From assembly GCA_036897625.1 (NCBI GenBank), contig JAYMTA010000237.1:1-33798 (forward strand): a stretch of DNA of 33,798 bases, written 5' to 3'. Source of the stretch: Pelargonium cotyledonis. Lineage: Eukaryota > Streptophyta > Magnoliopsida > Geraniales > Geraniaceae. The notes below the pieces were generated by a model. It searched no databases. It was not told where the DNA came from and was given only the letters and a program-made list of their open reading frames with translations. The translations under genes and the position numbers were made by a program. This document shows, one piece after another, positions 13,201-25,255 of the stretch (positions are counted from its first letter, which is position 1; the number at the start of each line of letters is the position of its first letter).

Positions 13201-16200
13201 CTCCTCCTAGATGCTCAGTCAGACCAGTTGGGATTGCCTTCTAGTCTAGAGTCCTCCCAAAACAACAAAGAAAATTTAAAATATAGAAAGTGTATAATTG
13301 GAGAATCACCTCCAACTGTAGAATGTGGTTCCTTTGGAGAGAGGAATAGAACTTTCAAGGGGGTATAGTTGTCAGTATGGAACCTTAAGTCTCTCTTTGC
13401 AGGTACGGCTGCCTATCTAATCTATTTTCCATACCTTCCAGACTGTCAATAACCTGAACCTTGTTCGGTACATGTCTAAAGAAATCTCTCTTTTGTACGC
13501 TACCTGTGTACTTGCATGGTACCTGCTTTACCATCAAAGCACATATCCTTCTATCCATAAAATTTAAAAGAAGAAAAGTTCTATACAAGTCCCTTCGTCT
13601 CTTGTTGTCCCTATTGTTGTGATAAGTCTTATGTTTCTTAGTATGATATATTCTATACTTATTTACTTTTGTTTGTTAATTATAGCTATAGCCTATAGGA
13701 GGAACAAGCAATGTTAAAATAGCAACAAACTGTCTCTAACAAATTTGTGCTGACAAAGCTTGGAACACCCAATGGTAGTGATACGTACCCACTGTCTCTA
13801 ATACCTTTCAGCCAATTACGTATATCAGTTTCATTTGGCTCTCCATTGCCATCCCTACTCATTTCAATTTGAGATCCATCAGCAAAAGTTAATGGACCCT
13901 TTGACAATTTAGTATTGCCTTCACCAAGAAGACCAGTTCTTTCAATGTCGCTCATGGTCATTGCAGCTTTTATTTCAGCAGGTAGCATTTGAAATACAGG
14001 TGGAGACCAAAGAGAATGTATTGCACGGAGTAGCTGCAGACAAAACAAACTATTAGTACATTGGGTTAGTAGAGATACATATTTCAATCAGAATATGAGT
14101 CCTTAAAGTATTACTCCCCACAAATGAAGAAATTTAACACCAGTTTAGAAGAGCGAGACGCATACTCTTAGAAGAGGAGGTAGCATCCATGACAGATGAG
14201 AAGCTATTGGGTGCAGAATAGAACTTTCTGCTAAGTTGGTTTGCAAATTGAAATTGCCCTTTCTGACTCCACTCCTCTTAAGTGCCTTCTCAAAGAATGT
14301 CACAGTGTGAAAAAGAGACCACATAAATGATGTATCGGAGCATAAACGAACCAAGCCCAAAGGTTCAGACAAGTAATTGTTTTGCCACTCTAGTTGGGCC
14401 CACTGTTGTCTCAGAGGTTCAAGTAACCAAGTTAATACTTCTTGCTGCTGCTGAATCCTGCGTATAGTTGAGGGAGTAGAACAATAAGAAAAACAAGTGA
14501 CATTGCATATATATGAGAAGAATTTAGCCACAACAGATCATTACCCAGCAGAAGAAGCCATAACAAGAAATGCTTCACCTAGAAGATTATGTTCACCACG
14601 AAGCAAACAACCTTCTCTTTGCAAATACGCCATGGTGTCAGCTATACCCTATAAAGCAACATTAAAGTAAGTAGACAAAACAGATTTTCTCACAGGAAAA
14701 ATGAGTTTTTTTTAATAGGGACAAATGTATGGTTACAAAAGAACCCAACTTTGTTTTGTACGTTGGTGAAGAAAAAAAATCCTATTGAGGTTTGTGTTGC
14801 ATAAAAGACTGTTGACTTTTAAGTTATAACTATAGCAAACTTTTCACTAACATGATGGAGATTTCATGAGAGACTTTGAAGCCATGAAGGATAAACCCTT
14901 TTATTAAGGGAAATGTAAAATGATGTTCTAATCTATGAAAAAGCAGATGCATTAATTCAACATAAGATCTCAGATGCTACATTCAAATGTAACCATTATA
15001 GAATATCAAGGTTGCACCCTTCTTATGCATAAAGGGTTCTAACTAACTTATCATAGAGATATTTTTGGTACTTCAAGCATAACTAACAAACCAAAAAGGG
15101 AAAGAGGACACTCATTTTGAGACGGATGGAGTTTTAAATAACCTCTGAAAATCTCATGTAGTCCCATAAAGTTTCAGTATTTTAATATGAGACCTTGGAC
15201 TTATTCTAAATCCAAAATTTGAACATGACTATGGAGGTCTAAAAGCAAGCATATGCAGATCTGTAATTCTTCTAAGATTTAAATAATTAGTACAGCTTCA
15301 TTAATTTTAAATTTTTACCACTTTGCCGACAAGTATAAAGTAAAGGAAGAGAAGCAACCTTCATGTGAGGTAGAAGGCTTTTGTCAGCAGTTTTGGCAAT
15401 TCGAATGAAAGATGTACAGATCTGCAACCTTGCATGTCGTGCACTATTTGTTGAGGGATCCTGCGCATTTAACATATGGCTGAAAATCCAAGCCTACATT
15501 CACTTGCTATAAATCAATAAATAACAAAATTAAATAGAAAAAAAAAAATGAAAGAACCTTGACAATAAATGGAAGTGACGTAAAAAGCTCAAATAGTTTA
15601 TTGATCACACTGCCCACGGCATCAGGGGAATACTTCAGAAATGGACCCAATGCATCCAAATAGTGCCCAAGTACTTCCACGAGGACTGGTTCAGTCCATT
15701 TCAAAGAAAGAAGTTGCTGAAGTAAGCCTACATTATTTAACAGTCACGCTGAGTATTCAACCAGCCTTAATGTTAAAAAAACACAAAATCTCTACTATAA
15801 GTAGATTGTAAGACACCTTCAAAAATTCTACATGATGCATGTTGAACTTCAGAACTACCGCTGCCATATTCGTTTGACCCGTCAAATACTGCAATTGCAA
15901 CATTTTCTAGAGCCGATTGCATGCTTTCCATCACAACCATGTCCTGAAAATTCAAAAAGCAAATAAATTGGTAGAAGATCCATAACTACAAAATAATGTT
16001 TAAAATGTCTCTGGAATACCCACAACATTGTATGCTGCGAATTGAATGATACACCCATGAAACCCAAAAACACCAAAAATGAAAATAAAAAAGATATTGT
16101 TTGTAACAGTACCTGAACAGGCCTCGGAGAAAGCAAGAGACTCTTAATAACTGCCGTAATTTTTTCACAAACTTTTGCACCAGCTACAAGGGGTTTGTAG

Positions 16201-18796
16201 GAAGCAACAAACCTTATCAGCTCCAACTGCATCATGCATCAAAAATAAAACATGAGAGAGAGAGAGAGAGGCATGGGGTTACTTTAGGCATAAGAATTTA
16301 TGTGGGAAAAAAAACTATATCCTATAACATAATTAAACATATCATGTAATTAAATGACACACACATTACATTTATGCATACATGTTCAGTCAAAAGAGAT
16401 TATGATAACAATACTTTCCAGATATTCTATAAATTTTAATTATCTCCAGTAATCAACAAAAAGTTGGCTGGGAAACATCAAGCATACAAAAAATCATTCT
16501 GGAAGAACATGTTGAATTAAAAGAAATAGCACTTTTTAAGCCTCGGCTTGTGTTCAATTTAAATGTGTTTTCTATCTTCCAATGTACTTCCTACAAAACT
16601 ACCATTTTAAAGTGCATAATTCAGAAAACATACTTATTTTCCATTTTCTTTTAATGTGAATAGTACATTATTTAGCAGTAGACAAAAGAATGAACTGGAT
16701 TCCACTTGAAAACTGACATCCAACTGAATCCAAGTTGAACTTCCAAACGAACCCCATATAATGGATTGGTACCCTCTATCCATCAATATCACCATTCAAA
16801 CATTTATTACTGGCATTGAATTTCCTAAGCCACAACTATTACTTATTAAAACAATATCAAATGAAAAGAAACTCAGTTTAAGATGCGAGCCACGTAAAAC
16901 ATACCAGCCTAGATCGATACTGGCCAAATTCGCCCTTGCCCTCAAAATCATCACTCCATAACTCCAGTGTCCCCAAGGATAATGCACTTCCAGGAGGAAC
17001 CCTTTCTCTCTTAAGCATGCGCTGGAAGGATATATCCAGAATTACACTACAAACATCATCAGTCACAAAATTTAATACCTTTTTCTTTTCACTATCAACC
17101 TGGGCAGAGCCAGAGCCCAGATTACTAACAGCTGAAACATCTGCAGCTGAACCTGCAATAACTTTTGGCTTTGAGATCAAATCTCTCATTAGTGCCTGCA
17201 GAAGCAAACAAATGCATAAGTTTATAGATGTTGTAATTAAGCTTTTAATGTGTACAATTCTTAAAGATTATAGCATACCAGCCAAAAGAGCAGGGACTGA
17301 TAATGAAGCGCCAGTTTACAATGTTGAAAAAACCCCAACATCTAAAAATTTATTAGAAAATGAGAGTTTAGTCAGATAATTTGACCACAAACTGTGCTAG
17401 AAAATTGACAAGCATGAAAACATGATCCAAGCATACACTTGGAGTAAATCAAATCCAAGTGACTACTAAAGAGTGTCCATCAGCAGTTTTCAGAGAGAAC
17501 TGTTATTCTTTCATATTGCTGCGTTGTCAATGAGAATTCTTTTTCTTTCCTATTATGCTAATATGGTTTTTAGTAGTATCAAATACTCAAAAATCAAACA
17601 CCATGTCATGTCTGTGCTCATCAACCAACACCTGAAATGATACCCATCAGCTATAGCTCTAGTTAGAAGCATGGATGGCAAGTGTTGGCTACAACCTTGA
17701 AAGGAGACATCAAAGATTATTGAGAAGGAGAAATTTGCTTTCATAGCTTATGAGTTGTTAATTTTCAAAATTGGGCTACACATAATGGTTGGGGCTTCCA
17801 CTAATATAATGGGTCAACTTTGTTAGTACTTAGTACGGTTTCACTCGCATCTTTATATATAACTCATTTGTTTTATATTTTTCCAATGTGGCCACCACTT
17901 CAACATGAGTCGTCCCATTCTAATTTTTGCACAGAAGAAAAGAGAAAAGTTCCCCTCATTTCCACTCCACCAAACAGGTAACGGATCTCATGCATGCTCT
18001 AATTCATAAATATGAGACATCTTCATTATACATTTAACTTTAAGCTAAGGGGAAATTTATGCATTCATAAAATTGATTCTATGCAATCTAGTGTGATCAT
18101 TGCTCCAATGGCCCATTTTAAAACGATATATTGTACACTAAATGCCTTGGAAAAAACATTTAGAAAAGAATCAGATACTTGGACTGTTATGCACTACCTG
18201 CTGTACATAAAGAGAAAGTTTGGTGTCATCGCCTGAAATACATTGCAAATTTGAAGAACCCAAGGAAACCATGCTTTCACATATATATTCAGCAAACTCA
18301 AATTCAGTTTCATCCATAACCGAAGCACTTGAACCAGATCTCAATAAAAACTCTCTGGAGACATTCATCAAAATCTGAAAGATACTACTCATTGCAGAAT
18401 CAAATTCAGATGCAGATGCATCGGCAGGTCTCTTCCTGCAGGTCAAAATTTAGAATAACAGTATAATCATGAGAATATTTTGTGGCGAAAAAAGAGTATC
18501 AAAATTTCAACTCTGAAGCTTAAGCTATTGAGTGGAAGGAAAATTAGGAATATGAAGCTATGTCACCACACATGCTTTGGTACTATCCATCCCAAACGCT
18601 AAAGCTATAATGTTGAGGGACTGACATGCATGTTAAGTCATGTACAGCACACAAGAACTGTGTTGGGCACTTTATGATCATTATTTTTTACTACACCCAA
18701 GATTAAATAGAGAATATTGCATACCTTGGGGAGACAAGTTTGAAAAACTCACAAGCATGAAGGCGGAAATCAGGAGAAGATAGTAAGAAACCACAT
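10211..18796 (-). CDS. HST: HASTY (exportin-5 homologue), N-terminal quarter missing
   Basis: HASTY is the plant exportin-5 karyopherin, acting in microRNA biogenesis and movement. Fifteen GT-AG exons stay in frame: 18796-18725, 18435-18198, 17341-17279, 17195-16905, 16226-16113, 15943-15817, 15727-15558, 15460-15359, 14648-14545, 14457-14166, 14033-13789, 12654-12151, 11259-10965, 10861-10678, 10290-10211 (TGA). This is about 960 residues against ~1200 in Arabidopsis. Signature stretches are DFRLHACEFFKLVSPRKRP, MLGFFQHCKLALHY, ALSLGTLELWSDDFEGKG, FLKYSPDAVGSVINKLFEL, HLSWMLPPLL, NWLKGIRDSGYNVLGLATT and LSDRDPAPRQ-like YLCDRDPAPRQ. The first visible exon begins in phase, with an acceptor, so coding exons should precede it. 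None is found before the MYB gene starts at 19449. About 240-260 N-terminal residues, including the Ran-binding importin-beta N domain, are lacking. It may be a recent pseudogene, a partial duplicate or an assembly join. Confidence 0.92.
11800..11975 (-). mobile_element. Au-type SINE in a HASTY intron
   Basis: Read on the minus strand, this has the known body of the plant Au SINE: a degenerate B-box region (GGTCACTGGTCAGAGTC), then AGGAAACAGTCTCTGCAAAG, then GGGTAAGGTTGCGTACATAA, then CCCTCCC, and a GTGCAGTGGCTCC end before a T-rich tail. It is tRNA-derived, nonautonomous and transcribed by RNA polymerase III when active. It is diverged from the consensus I remember, so it is probably old. 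It lies in the 891-bp intron between the exons 12654-12151 and 11259-10965 and does not touch a splice site. Confidence 0.8.
13020..13260. repeat. Possible degraded SINE in a HASTY intron
   Basis: The words GAACAGCCACTTCAGAAA and GGCAAAGGTTAGGGCT resemble, in order, the AACAGCC(N)TCTNCAAAA and GGGGTAAGGCTGCG blocks of Au-like SINEs. The match is weak and the ends are not clear. The enclosing intron (12655-13788) shows no other recognisable feature. Confidence 0.25.
15088..15136. mobile_element. End fragment of a Stowaway-type (Tc1/mariner) MITE
   Basis: On the minus strand this reads ACTCCATCCGTCTCAAAATG and then GTGTCCTCTTTCCCTTTTTG. This is the characteristic end of plant Stowaway MITEs (CTCCCTCCGTCCCAAAA, then TGTCCTCTTTCC). 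A TA follows the terminal GGAGT, as expected for the target site. No matching inverted end is found nearby, so only one end remains, inside a HASTY intron. Confidence 0.5.
16254..16270. repeat. (GA)n microsatellite in a HASTY intron
   Basis: A short uninterrupted GA run sits about 27 bp upstream (in gene orientation) of the exon starting at 16226. It becomes a CT-rich polypyrimidine stretch on the transcribed strand near the acceptor. Confidence 0.9.
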
Positions 18797-18879
18797 CTGT
18801 TTCAAAAGGTGAGAAAACAACAATAGTGGTGGTTTTGAATCAGATACCACAAAAGAATCCAATATAAAATCATGCTAGT

Positions 18880-18913
<34 letters not shown>

Positions 18914-19448
18914 ACATGATCATATAATATAATTCAACCTAATAATAACTAGCAATCACTCTTAAGTCTGTGGTTTGGAAAATGTCACTATTGATATTGA
19001 TAATAGAGAGACATATAATACAAGTAACCTGGACTTAGGATGCTTTTCAGAGAAGAAAAATAAAATCAACCCTATACATATGTTTATTATAATTTGATTG
19101 GTCCATAATTTTGTGTTTTCCTCATGGAAACTTCTATTATAAAGCTAATTAATCTAATTCAGTTAAATAATAAAATAACAATAAAAATGACCAAAGCCTA
19201 TCATTTTGACTTATGTACATCTCCTCAATTAAAATATACATTATTGTTTTGTTTTGTTTTTTTCACTGTGTGAGAACTTAAAAAAAAAGGACCAAAACCC
19301 AAATCTCTTATTAAAAGCAACTTGCTCCAAAGTCTATCACAAAAAAAAAAAAAAACTTCTGCCTTTTTTCTTTTCTTTTGTTTTTTTCTTCTTCATCTTC
19401 TTTTTCAACATTTTGTTTTGTTTTGTTTCTTGTTCTTGATCTTGAGAT
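18797..19448. other. Junction between truncated HASTY and the MYB promoter/leader
   Basis: This should hold HASTY's missing upstream exons, but no exon-like sequence is seen on the minus strand. It holds an (AT)14 run (18883-18910) and AT-rich DNA. From about 19250 it holds the T/CT-rich 5' leader of the MYB gene. The HASTY break must lie somewhere in these 650 bases. No clear TATA box for MYB is visible; TATTATAAAG near 19135 is the best candidate. Confidence 0.6.
18883..18910. repeat. (AT)14 microsatellite
   Basis: Uninterrupted AT dinucleotide run about 90 bp beyond the last recognisable HASTY exon. Such runs are fragile and may mark or be close to the rearrangement that removed the HASTY 5' half. 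Confidence 0.95.
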
Positions 19449-21072
19449 ATGGGAAGAGCTCCATGTTGTGACAAAGCAAATGTGAAGAAAGGACCATGGT
19501 CACCAGAAGAGGACTCGAAGCTCAAGAACTACATTGAAAAATATGGAACTGGTGGCAATTGGATTGCTCTCCCACAAAAAGTTGGTAAGTTTTAAATATT
19601 ATATATATGTATATATATGTGTGTGTGTGTGTGTTAGTTTCTTGATTTAATTTTATGGGTTTCTCTATAAAAGAACATGAAAAAGAATTATTTTGGGATG
19701 TTATATTTATTATTATTAGGTTTGAAGAGGTGTGGGAAGAGTTGCAGACTGAGATGGCTAAACTATCTGAGGCCCAACATTAAACATGGTGAATTCACTG
19801 AGGAGGAAGATAGGATCATTTGTACCTTGTTTGCCAATATTGGAAGCAGGTAGGGTTTTTATTTTATTTTTTGAAAAATTAGATCCATATAGTTTGTGGG
19901 TATATTTTGTTTTCTTACTTTTTGTCTCCCTTAAATATCATGAGTTATGGTGATATATCATTCAAGAACTGTACCCAAAAGTGGAAACCAAACAAAATAG
20001 TTTCTTCCTCTTTTTTTCATAAAACAACAACGAGAATGATTGGTTTCCATCGGATATTTACTTGCACGAGACTTAGCTTACACACAGAAGAAATGAAATC
20101 GAGCACGCGATCAACACTCACAATTTTCTTAAAAAACGGATATGCGTGTTGATTCGGCAGATGACATCTTCTGATTACCTTAGATGCGTTTACGTTTTCT
20201 TTCTTCTCAAAAATAAATTACATTAATCAAATAATGATCAAGAATCTTCTATTTTTTTTGGGTGCATGCATGCCATGTTCTCCAAGTTTGATTAGATCTA
20301 AAACATCATAGTTGCTTACAACTATTGACCAAGACATGAAAGTCTAGACTATACTACATATTGGATCTTAGCGCTAAATACGAGTGTTAATTCATAAAGG
20401 GTTAAACTATCGTAAAGTCGCTAATTTTTTTACATAATTTTTTTGTATAGGTGGTCAATTATAGCTGCTCAATTACCAGGCAGGACTGATAATGACATCA
20501 AGAACTATTGGAACACAAAGCTCAAGAAGAAGCTACTGGGTATTATGGTCCCTCCTCCATTAATTACTTCTCAAACACAAACTCATGAGTCTCACACAAA
20601 ACATCATCTTCCACAGCAGCCACTCCTTCAAAACCTTCCATTGTTAGTGCCATCATTTAATAATTACTACAACCACAGTACTGATCATCATCTTGTTCAT
20701 CAAATCCAAGAACAAGTGAGCTTTGTGCACAACAACAACAATAACAACACCATGCAACACAGCACCAACAATTTGCTCATCTTTGGGAGTGACCAAACAA
20801 GCTGTAGCTCCTCAGAAAATGGGAGTTGCAATATCAAACAAGAAGATCATCAAATGGGTTTTGGCCAGAGCTTCATTTCCAATTCTGGGTTCCATGATAA
20901 CCACAGCAGCAACAAGCTCTCAATCTCATCATCATCAACAACAATGTCATCACTTGGTTTCAACAATGATGATGTGCATGAAAAAGGGTATTTTGGGGAA
21001 GTGGCATTTGATTATGATATTGAGGATTTGAAGCAACTGATTAGCAGCAGCACTAATTATGATGGAGTTTGA
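19449..21072 (+). CDS. R2R3-MYB transcription factor, subgroup 14 (RAX/MYB36/68/84 type)
   Basis: A nuclear DNA-binding regulator. Three exons, 19449-19584, 19720-19849 and 20451-21072, give 295 residues. The 130-bp middle exon and intron phases are those usual for R2R3-MYBs. R2 has Trp at 17, 38 and 58; R3 has Phe71 in place of the first Trp, then Trp90 and Trp109. [20 protein letters not shown] and the [12 protein letters not shown] insertion are typical of subgroup 14, whose members control axillary meristems (RAX) and endodermal/Casparian strip development (MYB36) or root growth (MYB68/84). The C-terminus is rich in Ser, His and Asn, with a run of six Asn, and ends with an acidic [14 protein letters not shown] motif seen in this group. 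No bHLH-binding motif is seen in R3. Which Arabidopsis member it matches is uncertain. AATAAA near 21365 may be the polyadenylation signal. Confidence 0.96.
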
Positions 21073-21769
21073 TGAAAACAAAATGATGTTGTTGCAGCAA
21101 AACTGACTGAATGTTGACTCTGTGTTTGTGTGTAAAGATTTGAAACTTGAAAGTTGAGGTGAGAGATTCAGAGATAAGACTTGTTGATCAGCTTCTAGGG
21201 TTCTGTGTTTTCATTTTCAAATTTTGTGCAATCAAATGATCAACTAAACAAACTCTCTATCTCCTTTTTTTTTTTTTTTAAATGTTATTATAATTACTGT
21301 TAATTTTTTGTGTGCTTTTTATTTATCATTTTCAACTGTTGTGTTAAAACACGAAAGTTTGTGAAATAAAATAAAGTCGTTTATCTAATTAATACATTAT
21401 CGTTATGTTATAAGTTGACTGAATTTAAACATGATTGTTCTATTTTATTGTTATACTTTCTTGATTTTTTTTTAAAGAGATTCGTCGATGATACTTTTTT
21501 GGTGAACGAGGACTTGGATCACTACTGAAATCATTTACATCAACCATATTAGTAAGGAGATTTTTTTACTAGCTAGGATTTTGGAAACAATGTGAGAACT
21601 TTTCGAGTTTTGTGGTGTAGGCTGAAGATTAAATAATGACTAATGATTTTAAAATATTTACTACTATTACTTATTGTTTAATGAAGTATTTTCTTCAAAA
21701 TCATGTTTTTAATCCAAATTCGTATTTACTATTATATAGACAATAATTTTGTGTTTTACGTGAGCATAT

Positions 21770-22110
21770 GCAACTGAGTCATGCACGACGCATGACTAGC
21801 TAACACGAACATCATACGATTTAAACATATTTAAATCTGATATATTTATAATTGTGTGGTGCAACACACCTAATAATTGTATTGTACTTGTGTTTCTCAC
21901 TTTCAAGTTAACACAAATTGTTCAAATCTGATGAGAGCGAAAAATAAGATAAACGTTTGTTACAACTCATATAATCTCTCATTTAGCCAAAATCGACACA
22001 AACATGATATAGATCAACGCAATTATTAAACATATCGTGTAAGTATTGAACCAATCAACACATATTTAACTTCTAATGCAACAACATTGCATGGGTTGTG
22101 TAAAACCCAT
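21770..22110. repeat. GTGTCGTG-rich dispersed repeat, copy 2 (diverged)
   Basis: ACACGAACATCATACGA, CAAAATCGACACAAACATGA and AACATATCGTGTAAG are diverged forms of the same words found at 6.6-6.9 and 32.5-33.0 kb. The spacing of the words is not preserved well enough to set ends. Confidence 0.3.
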
Positions 22111-22814
22111 TTCCTTTCTATATATATTTTCTTCTGCACAATTTGATAAAATTTGTTTCTTAGATCCAAACCAAACATTAGATTATAAGTACTGAACTGA
22201 AATTTTCAAGAAGCTAAATAAATTATGAATAAACCCAAAACAAGTTGATACATATATTTTTTATTTTGTGATATTATATTAAGTTGACAGGAATCCCCAT
22301 TGGAAAATGTCCCAAAAGAGCTCCAAAATAACATGATGATCACAGTATCTCTGTCAGAGTTTCTTCTTGTTGTGTTGTAGTAGTCCAGTAGAAAATTATT
22401 TATTATTTATTTAATATTTATATTGAAATTAATTAAAACAGATAAAAAAAATAAACCAATATTATGTGGCACAGAAATAAGCAACTCAGCACTGCACATG
22501 AGATTTATTATTTTTAATTTTTTGGGTGGTGAATAAGATAAAATTAGGTTGCCAGCTAAAAATAAATAATTTAATGGCATTATTGTGAAATAAATTAATA
22601 AAACAAACAGATAAGGGAAAGCTTTTCTAGGAATGTCTTTTCTAGTGAAGTGTTAAATTTAGGTCAAAAGGTTTGCAAAGAACCAACTGACAGTTCTGAC
22701 ATTTGAAATATATAAGATTTCTACTGAAATAATGTTTATTAATATAAGAGTGGGTTCAAATTTGTAGTATTTCAATTGCTTATGGGTAATTAATTTAATT
22801 TTTATTTTGGATCA

Positions 22815-22940
22815 GTTAAAAATTTACCAGCAGATTGAGTCAAGCGGTTAACTGCTTCAAATTTTCATCAAAAATTTCAGGTTTGAGCTTCTATGTTAAC
22901 GGTATGTGGTGGATTATGAGTTATCAGGAGAAAACAACCC
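22815..22940 (+). repeat. tRNA-derived SINE-like sequence
   Basis: A-box-like GAGTCAAGCGGTTAACTG is followed about 30 nt later by B-box-like CAGGTTTGAGCTTC, the order and spacing of a pol III promoter. A body with TATGTGGTGGATTATGAGTT follows. The tail resembles that of the minus-strand copy at 30180-30290, so the two may be one family. Confidence 0.4.
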
Positions 22941-22994
22941 ATGAGTATAGCCCAAACGATATAAAAAAAGTACAATTATTAATCAAGTAAAATT

Positions 22995-23096
22995 TGTATT
23001 TTTTTATAAACAAGTGTATCGACTGAGTCTCGATCCTGAAACCTCTAGAAGAGCAAACACCTTAAACCAATTGCTCTGATGGTGTAGTTGATAAGT
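22995..23096 (-). repeat. tRNA-derived SINE-like sequence
   Basis: On the minus strand: GAGCAATTGGTTTAAGGTG (A-box region), CAGGATCGAGACTC (B-box region), then CACTTGTTTATAAAAAAATA as the tail. It shares the GGTTTAAGG(C/T)G(C/T)TTG core with the copy at 25045-25140. Confidence 0.45.
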
Positions 23097-25044
23097 AAAA
23101 TTTGTATTGACCCATATAACACACAATCATCGACACAACACGAGCCGACACATTGATATGCCCTAGTTTTCAATATGTAGTAAATGTTGAGTCTTGTACT
23201 AAACTCCACCAAACAATTTGACATTCCAAGCCATTTCTACAAGAGAATAACATCCTCCAAAACAGCCCCATATACAGTTAATGAGCTTCTTGACTTCTTG
23301 ACTCATCAATTAGACCATTCAAAGCCAAACTTTGAAACTCAACTGTCATGCACTGAACAATCTAAACACAACTCATCACAGAATCTAATCTATATATAGA
23401 TGATCACAAGTTACATCACACCCTAATTGTAAACCAAAGACTGAACACAGAGCCAACTTCTCAATTTTCAGAGGCGAAAGTCAAATCATTAATCCAAATT
23501 TTACATTTATGTCCACCCGAAAACGACAAGTATTGATACTAAATAAACATTGATAAGAGAACAACCCTACGGCGACAAAGTATTAACTAGGGTTCCCACA
23601 ATGTTTAGATGATTAAAACTAACAAGAGGTAGCTGAAAATTAAATATATACTCATCAGCAGAAAGAGGAAGCGCTCATGTCAAAATTTCATATGCCGTGA
23701 AGTTCTATCAGAGACCAATAAACCGATGAGCTTATGAACATCCCTACTTTTCCTGCACTGCAAGCAATGGATTCAGATTTATAAGCTGAATATCTACATT
23801 ATGATATATCCACGTGATATGGTATTTATATAATTAGAGACTTGATTTTGTACATAACTGTAGGAAAACCATTAACTTGTTAAACCTGAGGAATACACAA
23901 AGCATGAGAATAAATAAATAAGTAAATTAACGGCTACTGTAGACAGTAACCTGGCAACGTGGACCCTAACCCGCAGCAGGCACATTTAATCTGGGCCACA
24001 TTTACCCGCACTCACCCACAGTTTAATATGTAAAACTGGTTGAATCGTGATTCAAATCAGGAAATGCAATGCAAATTTAAAATTTTATGAATCAGAATTG
24101 GGAACCAAATCAAACTTAAAGATTCATATACAACCTCACAAAACTTGTAGGAAGAATTGAGTGATAAATACATGAATTAGTATTAGAAAAAAAGAAGCTT
24201 AAAGTAAAACAAAATATGTAAGCCAATAATTATAGTTATGAATTTTTCTCATTAGGGGTCAAGACCGACTTGACCTGATTTGGTATGATGGGCCTCTCAT
24301 GACCCAGCATATGTTACTCGGCTGAATCAGAGGAATCAAATAAGAAATTGGGAGAAATCGGATGATTTGCTCCGATTCTAACCCATGAGAAAGTCAGCAG
24401 TGATTTTGAATTGTTTAGGGTGAATGGACTCGAATAAAAAAAAATTGGAGAACCTTTATATACCCAGATCCCAGTATTCTCTTCCTACATTTTCCATATA
24501 TAGAAGAACAGGGAATTCTATGGTTCATCTCACTAGCAGCAATGGCAACAAATAATGCATGTTGGAGAACCCTCAGGGAACTAGGATTACAATATACAAC
24601 AGTGATCCATCCAGTGGATCAGCAACACACTAGGAGCTTTTGACATGCTGCTTATTCGAGAGGTTTTCCATTTTAAGTTTTGAACTGCAAATGTCTTTTG
24701 GACTGGGTACTTTCAAGTTTCAAGAATTTAGTTTTGACCAGTAATTCACTCCACACTAACAGTTCGAGTTTTTTTATATTACACAGTTTGACACTTTTAC
24801 TCCTGACTCCAGAGCAATACTGGTTTTAAACAGGATGTTAGCGACAACAAACGTCTTCTTAGGTCTTAATTGAATCACACAATTTGGAGCTCAGGTATTC
24901 AATATTTTTCATCTCTTTAGAAACAAAAGTAAGCAATATCCTAAGAACGATCATGTAGAGAGGGTATTCAAATGCTTGAAAGCTGCAATATGCACGATGT
25001 ACTAATGTAATTAATTGGTTGGAAATCAGTTTTTTCATTTAATT

Positions 25045-25140
25045 TTTTATATAGGCAATACCAACAACGCCTGAAGGGAGGCTCTAACCCACGACCTCAA
25101 GGGGATCAAGCGCCTTAAACCGCTTGCCCCAATGGTTGAA
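25045..25140 (-). repeat. tRNA-derived SINE-like sequence
   Basis: On the minus strand GGGGCAAGCGGTTTAAGGCG resembles the A-box half of a Ser/Leu tRNA, and GGTCGTGGGTTAGAGCC resembles its B-box arm. A short body ends in CCTATATAAAAAATT. It lies about 115 bp beyond the GLX1 stop codon, possibly inside that gene's 3' UTR. Confidence 0.5.
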
Positions 25141-25255
25141 AATCAGATATAACCATGCTTTTTTTATTTTCTAAGAGTGTTAGTGTAAAAGGGTACCAAG
25201 GATGAAAAGCAAGCGCCAAATAATCACTCGAGGATACCTGAATCTGCGCTTCCAC

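Larger units (their letters stand above)
21373..25250. other. Long intergenic stretch between MYB and GLX1
   Basis: No gene is recognised on either strand. It holds GTGTCGTG-rich repeat DNA (about 21770-22110 and 23100-23165) and three tRNA-derived SINE-like copies (22815-22940, 22995-23096, 25045-25140). The remainder is AT-rich. The 3' UTR of GLX1 probably reaches into the right end. A TATA-containing stretch near 24455-24500 is not followed by an ORF that I can recognise. Confidence 0.55.

Noticed and set aside
15817-15943. Apparent frameshift between two HASTY exons
   Set aside because: Choosing the acceptor before GCTTACTTCAG (15727) instead of the later CAG restores the frame and the conserved EGLLQQLLSLKW sequence.
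17201-18190. Apparent loss of a middle exon in HASTY
   Set aside because: The short 63-bp exon is present at 17341-17279 (MLGFFQHCKLALHYQSLLFW), with proper splice sites, so the middle of the gene is whole.
23650-23770. Possible last coding exon on the minus strand
   Set aside because: A short open run with an acceptor-like TGCAG is present, but no partner exons or recognisable protein were found.
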